Source: Gammaproteobacteria bacterium RBG_16_57_12
GTDB taxonomy: Bacteria > Pseudomonadota > Gammaproteobacteria > RBG-16-57-12
Direction of reading: 5' to 3'
DNA: 10,285 bases
NCBI GenBank assembly: GCA_001801365.1
Contig: MGXL01000078.1
Coordinates: 14,536 to 24,820, forward strand
The notes beneath the pieces are model-generated. The model was not told the origin of the DNA and searched no databases. It saw nothing but the letters and a program-made list of their open reading frames with translations. Every line of letters begins with the position of its first letter. The stretch's first letter is position 1. Below are positions 7,613 through 10,285 of this stretch, one piece after another. Both the position numbers and the translations under genes were made by a program.

Positions 7613-7628
7613 CAGATAAAGTTATCTG
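7613..7628. promoter_or_regulatory. Perfect palindrome CAGATAA-AG-TTATCTG, candidate operator
   Basis: A perfect 7-2-7 inverted repeat that ends 34 bases before the annotated kinase start. A further TTATCTG half-site occurs at 7553-7559. Position and symmetry fit an operator for a dimeric regulator, possibly the response regulator encoded after the kinase, but there is no direct evidence for the binding protein. Confidence 0.35.
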
Positions 7629-7662
7629 CACTCTTGTCGAAATGCTAATTTAACCCCGCACT

Positions 7663-10119
7663 ATGTATAGATATGGCAATGGATATCAGGGCATGGAAAG
7701 TATCGATGTAACCAAGCCAGAAGGATCGCCAGAGACGGCGTGGAAACTTCAGCATCAGATTCTACTGGTATTCACTCTCTCGGTAATCTGTCTCTCGCTG
7801 TTGGGCGCTATGGCCAGTAGCTGGATGGCGCGTGAAAAGTTTCTGAGTAATCTGCTGGACCAGGGATTGCAGATTACGAATACCCTTGCCCCACAAAGCA
7901 CGCTTGCCCTGCTCTACGGTTCCGGTGAAAATGCCCGGGAAATGGCACGGGCCATCTTAAATTTTCCGAATGTCGAACATGTTGCGATCTATGACATTGC
8001 CGGGAAGAATCTGCTTCAGGAGGGCGTCCCTTCCGATTGGCGGCCCTCAAATAAACCGCCTGAGAAATTGGAGGCCTACCTTGCCCACGAAACGGCCGAT
8101 GCCTGGCACTTCGTGGCACCGGTCCATGACCAGTATCCAGGAGATGAAGCCACGACCCAATTGGATATGGCCATAAGAGAGCCTCAGTTATTGGGATATG
8201 TCCATGTCATGCTCTCGAAACGGACGCTGTATGTCATGGAGCGCAGCGTCTTTATCGAAAATCTCGTAAGCACCTTCATCTTCGCCGGAGTCCTTGTCCT
8301 GCTGTTGCCCTGGCTGACATCCCTGCTGACCCGCCCCCTGCATAACCTGGCATTGCTGATGAAACAGGCTGAACAAGGAGAATCCCATGTACAGGCCAAG
8401 CCCAACGGGCCACGGGAAATTCAAGGCATGGCGCGGGCCTTCAACAAGATGATTTCAGTGCTGGAACAGCGTGCGTCCAATCTGGAAAGTCAGAGACATA
8501 CCCTGTTACAGGAAATCAAAGAGCGCGAAGAGGCCGAACAGGAACTTGTCGTATATCGTAACCACTTGCAGGAAATGGTCGATGAGCAGACGAATGATCT
8601 CATCAAGGCGCGTGATGCCGCGCTGGCCGGCGAGCGCGCCATGTCCACGTTTATTGCCAACATCAGTCATGAAATACGCACACCGCTTACCGCCATCATC
8701 GGTTTTTCCGAATCGCTACTCTATAGCGACCAGAACATGGATGATCGTATCAATTCAATACACACGATCATCAAGAGCGGCAATCACCTGCTGAACATCA
8801 TCAATAATATTCTTGATCTGTCCAAGATTGGGGCGGATAAATTCAGGATCGCGCAGTTGCAGTTTTCGCCTGTCGAGATATTGAAGGATATTGAATCGCT
8901 GGCAAGGCATCAGGCGCAGGAAAAGGGATTGGGATTTAATATTGAATATGCATTGCCACTGCCGGCACACATAACCGGCGATCCGGTATGCCTGAAACAG
9001 ATATTGATCAATCTGTATAATAACGCCATCAAATTTACCGGGCAGGGATTCGTGACCATTCATGTCAGGTGTGACATTCCACATCAACAAATGACATTTG
9101 CCGTCACTGATACGGGGGTTGGTATCACCCCGGAACAGCTGGGCAATCTGTTCACTGCCTTCACACAGGCAGATTTATCGACCACCCGCCGCTTCGGCGG
9201 CACTGGCCTGGGGTTGCACCTGTCCCGCCAGCTGGCCCGATTGATGGGTGGCGACATCAAGGTGGAGAGCGCCTATGGCCAGGGAAGCCGTTTCTCCCTG
9301 ACCATCGATACCGGACCTCTTTCGGACGTCGAGCTGATTATCGACCATGCCGAAATCGTAAAAGTGCCTGCAGCAGAAACAGCACCACGGGAGGAATATT
9401 TGTCCGGCAACGTCCTGCTTGCGGAAGATAATGCCAATAACCAGCGTCTGATCACCATGAACATCAAACGTGTTGGCGCCAGCGTCACGATAGTGCCCAA
9501 TGGCGAGATGGCCGTGGAGCGGGCACTAAGCGGTGAATATGATCTGATTCTGATGGATATGCAAATGCCGGTCATGGACGGCCTGTCGGCCGTCAAACTC
9601 CTGCGGCAGGCCGGATATTCCCAGCCGATTGTTGCAATAACGGCCAGCGCCTTACATCATGACGTGGAGCGCTATCTTGCCGCCGGCTGCGATAGCTACA
9701 TCAGCAAACCGATCGTACTGACCCAATTTTATAATACGCTCAGGCAATATCTTGCTCCAGGAATCGCTCCGGCAGATAGTGATACAATCAGGCCTGCATC
9801 ACCTCCACAATTCATTGACACGGAGGAATTCAGGCAGTTAGCTCAACGCTTCGTTCATGAGCTGCCGGGCATCAGACAAAATCTCGAACAGTTCATGTTA
9901 TCCGGAGAATGGGCTAAATTAGAAGTCCTCGTCCATGACCTGAAGGGCATGGGCGGCAGCTTTGGATATCCGCAATTGACGAATAAAGCGGGAAAAATTG
10001 AATTCGCAATTAAAAACAGGAGCTATACTCAGGCCAAATCTTTGTTAACATCTCTGGTTTCGCTTATCGGTGTGATATTATCCCACCACGATGGGACTCA
10101 GCCGCAGATGCGAGAATAA
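7663..10119 (+). CDS. Hybrid sensor histidine kinase (sensor, HAMP, HisKA, HATPase, receiver, HPt)
   Basis: An 818-residue inner-membrane kinase. Helix 1 spans about 33-54 and helix 2 about 197-220. Between them lies a periplasmic sensor of about 140 residues with TLAPQSTLALLYG and an AIYD strand, resembling CHASE8-type sensors; the ligand is unknown. HAMP (about 221-275) and a coiled coil (to about 325) follow. HisKA has the H-box SHEIRTPL with phospho-acceptor His336. The ATPase domain has an N-box (Asn450, Asn454), G1 DTGVG (483-487) and G2 GGTGLGL (512-518). The receiver (about 575-690) has Glu588/Asp589, phospho-acceptor Asp632, Thr660 and Lys682. The C-terminal HPt domain has HDLKGMGGSFG with His758. 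All phosphorelay residues are intact, so phosphate should pass His336, Asp632, His758 and then to a separate regulator, presumably the gene 17 bases downstream. No good ribosome-binding site precedes the ATG at 7663; Met11 (ATG at 7693) is an alternative start. Confidence 0.93.
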   Translation: MYRYGNGYQGMESIDVTKPEGSPETAWKLQHQILLVFTLSVICLSLLGAMASSWMAREKFLSNLLDQGLQITNTLAPQSTLALLYGSGENAREMARAILNFPNVEHVAIYDIAGKNLLQEGVPSDWRPSNKPPEKLEAYLAHETADAWHFVAPVHDQYPGDEATTQLDMAIREPQLLGYVHVMLSKRTLYVMERSVFIENLVSTFIFAGVLVLLLPWLTSLLTRPLHNLALLMKQAEQGESHVQAKPNGPREIQGMARAFNKMISVLEQRASNLESQRHTLLQEIKEREEAEQELVVYRNHLQEMVDEQTNDLIKARDAALAGERAMSTFIANISHEIRTPLTAIIGFSESLLYSDQNMDDRINSIHTIIKSGNHLLNIINNILDLSKIGADKFRIAQLQFSPVEILKDIESLARHQAQEKGLGFNIEYALPLPAHITGDPVCLKQILINLYNNAIKFTGQGFVTIHVRCDIPHQQMTFAVTDTGVGITPEQLGNLFTAFTQADLSTTRRFGGTGLGLHLSRQLARLMGGDIKVESAYGQGSRFSLTIDTGPLSDVELIIDHAEIVKVPAAETAPREEYLSGNVLLAEDNANNQRLITMNIKRVGASVTIVPNGEMAVERALSGEYDLILMDMQMPVMDGLSAVKLLRQAGYSQPIVAITASALHHDVERYLAAGCDSYISKPIVLTQFYNTLRQYLAPGIAPADSDTIRPASPPQFIDTEEFRQLAQRFVHELPGIRQNLEQFMLSGEWAKLEVLVHDLKGMGGSFGYPQLTNKAGKIEFAIKNRSYTQAKSLLTSLVSLIGVILSHHDGTQPQMRE

Positions 10120-10136
10120 TATAAGGATGCCATCAG

Positions 10137-10285
10137 GTGAACATAACAACTGGAATCAAGCTCAGGATACTCATTGCCGATGACCGGGCAGCGATACGCG
10201 ATTATTTGAAAGGAATCCTGAACAGCAATTCGAGATTCGATATCAGTTACCTGGAGGCAGGTGACGGGCTCGCCGCCGTGGAACT
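10137..10285 (+). CDS. Response regulator, receiver domain (3' end missing)
   Basis: A GTG start at 10137 follows a good ribosome-binding site, TAAGGA at 10122-10127, with a spacing of nine bases. Only 49 residues are visible. They show a receiver-domain N-terminus: a first strand LRILIADD with the acidic Asp pair, a helix that includes IRDYLKGIL, and a second strand ending in EAGDGLAAVE. The phosphorylated Asp and the output domain lie beyond the window. The gene follows the hybrid kinase by 17 bases and is very probably its cognate phosphate acceptor, cotranscribed with it. The ATG at 10127 is out of frame and meets a stop codon quickly. Confidence 0.85.
   Translation, partial: MNITTGIKLRILIADDRAAIRDYLKGILNSNSRFDISYLEAGDGLAAVE

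Larger units (their letters stand above)
7325..7662. other. Divergent intergenic region between the moxR operon and the kinase gene
   Basis: This stretch of 338 bases separates divergent genes and must hold promoters in both directions. It contains two palindromes with GATAA/TTATC half-sites (listed separately) and a hairpin with stem GGCTGT/ACAGCC (7357-7362 and 7372-7377). A tandem ACAGCC lies at 7379-7384, the 9-mer TATCGGCAT occurs at 7426-7434 and 7474-7482, and a run of six T lies at 7443-7448. A 43-codon open frame (7463-7594, plus strand) shows no recognisable protein features. No strong consensus promoter for the kinase gene was found. Confidence 0.6.

Noticed and set aside
7510..7653. 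A second open frame across the same region, in another phase, reading LLLAPTGYGEVIIWMPD and onward.
   Set aside because: It has no start codon with a ribosome-binding site near its 5' end, and I recognise no family. It could be a decayed gene fragment, but nothing decisive is visible.

Overview
The window reads as chromosomal DNA of a respiring gammaproteobacterium. Three things suggest this: the moderately high G+C content, the c4-type periplasmic cytochromes, and a MoxR/DUF58/TgpA envelope operon like that of Pseudomonas and its relatives. A sulfur-oxidising or Chromatiales-like lineage is possible, but the sequence here does not settle it.

Layout. (1) Bases 1-2425, plus strand: the 3' part of a membrane protein with one CxxCH haem site and several membrane helices, followed 12 bases later by a lipoprotein made of six cytochrome c domains. 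Together they look like a membrane-to-periplasm electron-transfer pair. (2) 2537-2827: a small coiled-coil lipoprotein. (3) 2871-2993: a composite inverted-repeat element of the dispersed intergenic kind. (4) 3049-3432: a small CoA_binding_2 (Rossmann) protein whose stop codon directly abuts the stop codon of the opposing operon. (5) 7324 down to 3433, minus strand: a tightly coupled operon in the order MoxR AAA+ ATPase, DUF58 protein, TgpA-type membrane transglutaminase. Its start and stop codons overlap at both junctions. (6) 7325-7662: a divergent intergenic region with two GATAA/TTATC palindromes. (7) 7663-10119, plus strand: a hybrid histidine kinase carrying kinase, receiver and HPt modules, followed 17 bases later by a response regulator that starts with GTG at 10137 and runs off the window.

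How they work together. The two cytochrome genes probably serve one respiratory step. The minus-strand operon is a conserved envelope unit: the MoxR ATPase and the DUF58 protein are thought to act on or with the transglutaminase. The kinase and the following regulator form a multi-step phosphorelay whose target is not visible. No mobile-element gene, CRISPR array, tRNA or rRNA was seen. The least familiar part is the pairing of the hexahaem c4-like lipoprotein with the membrane CxxCH protein.
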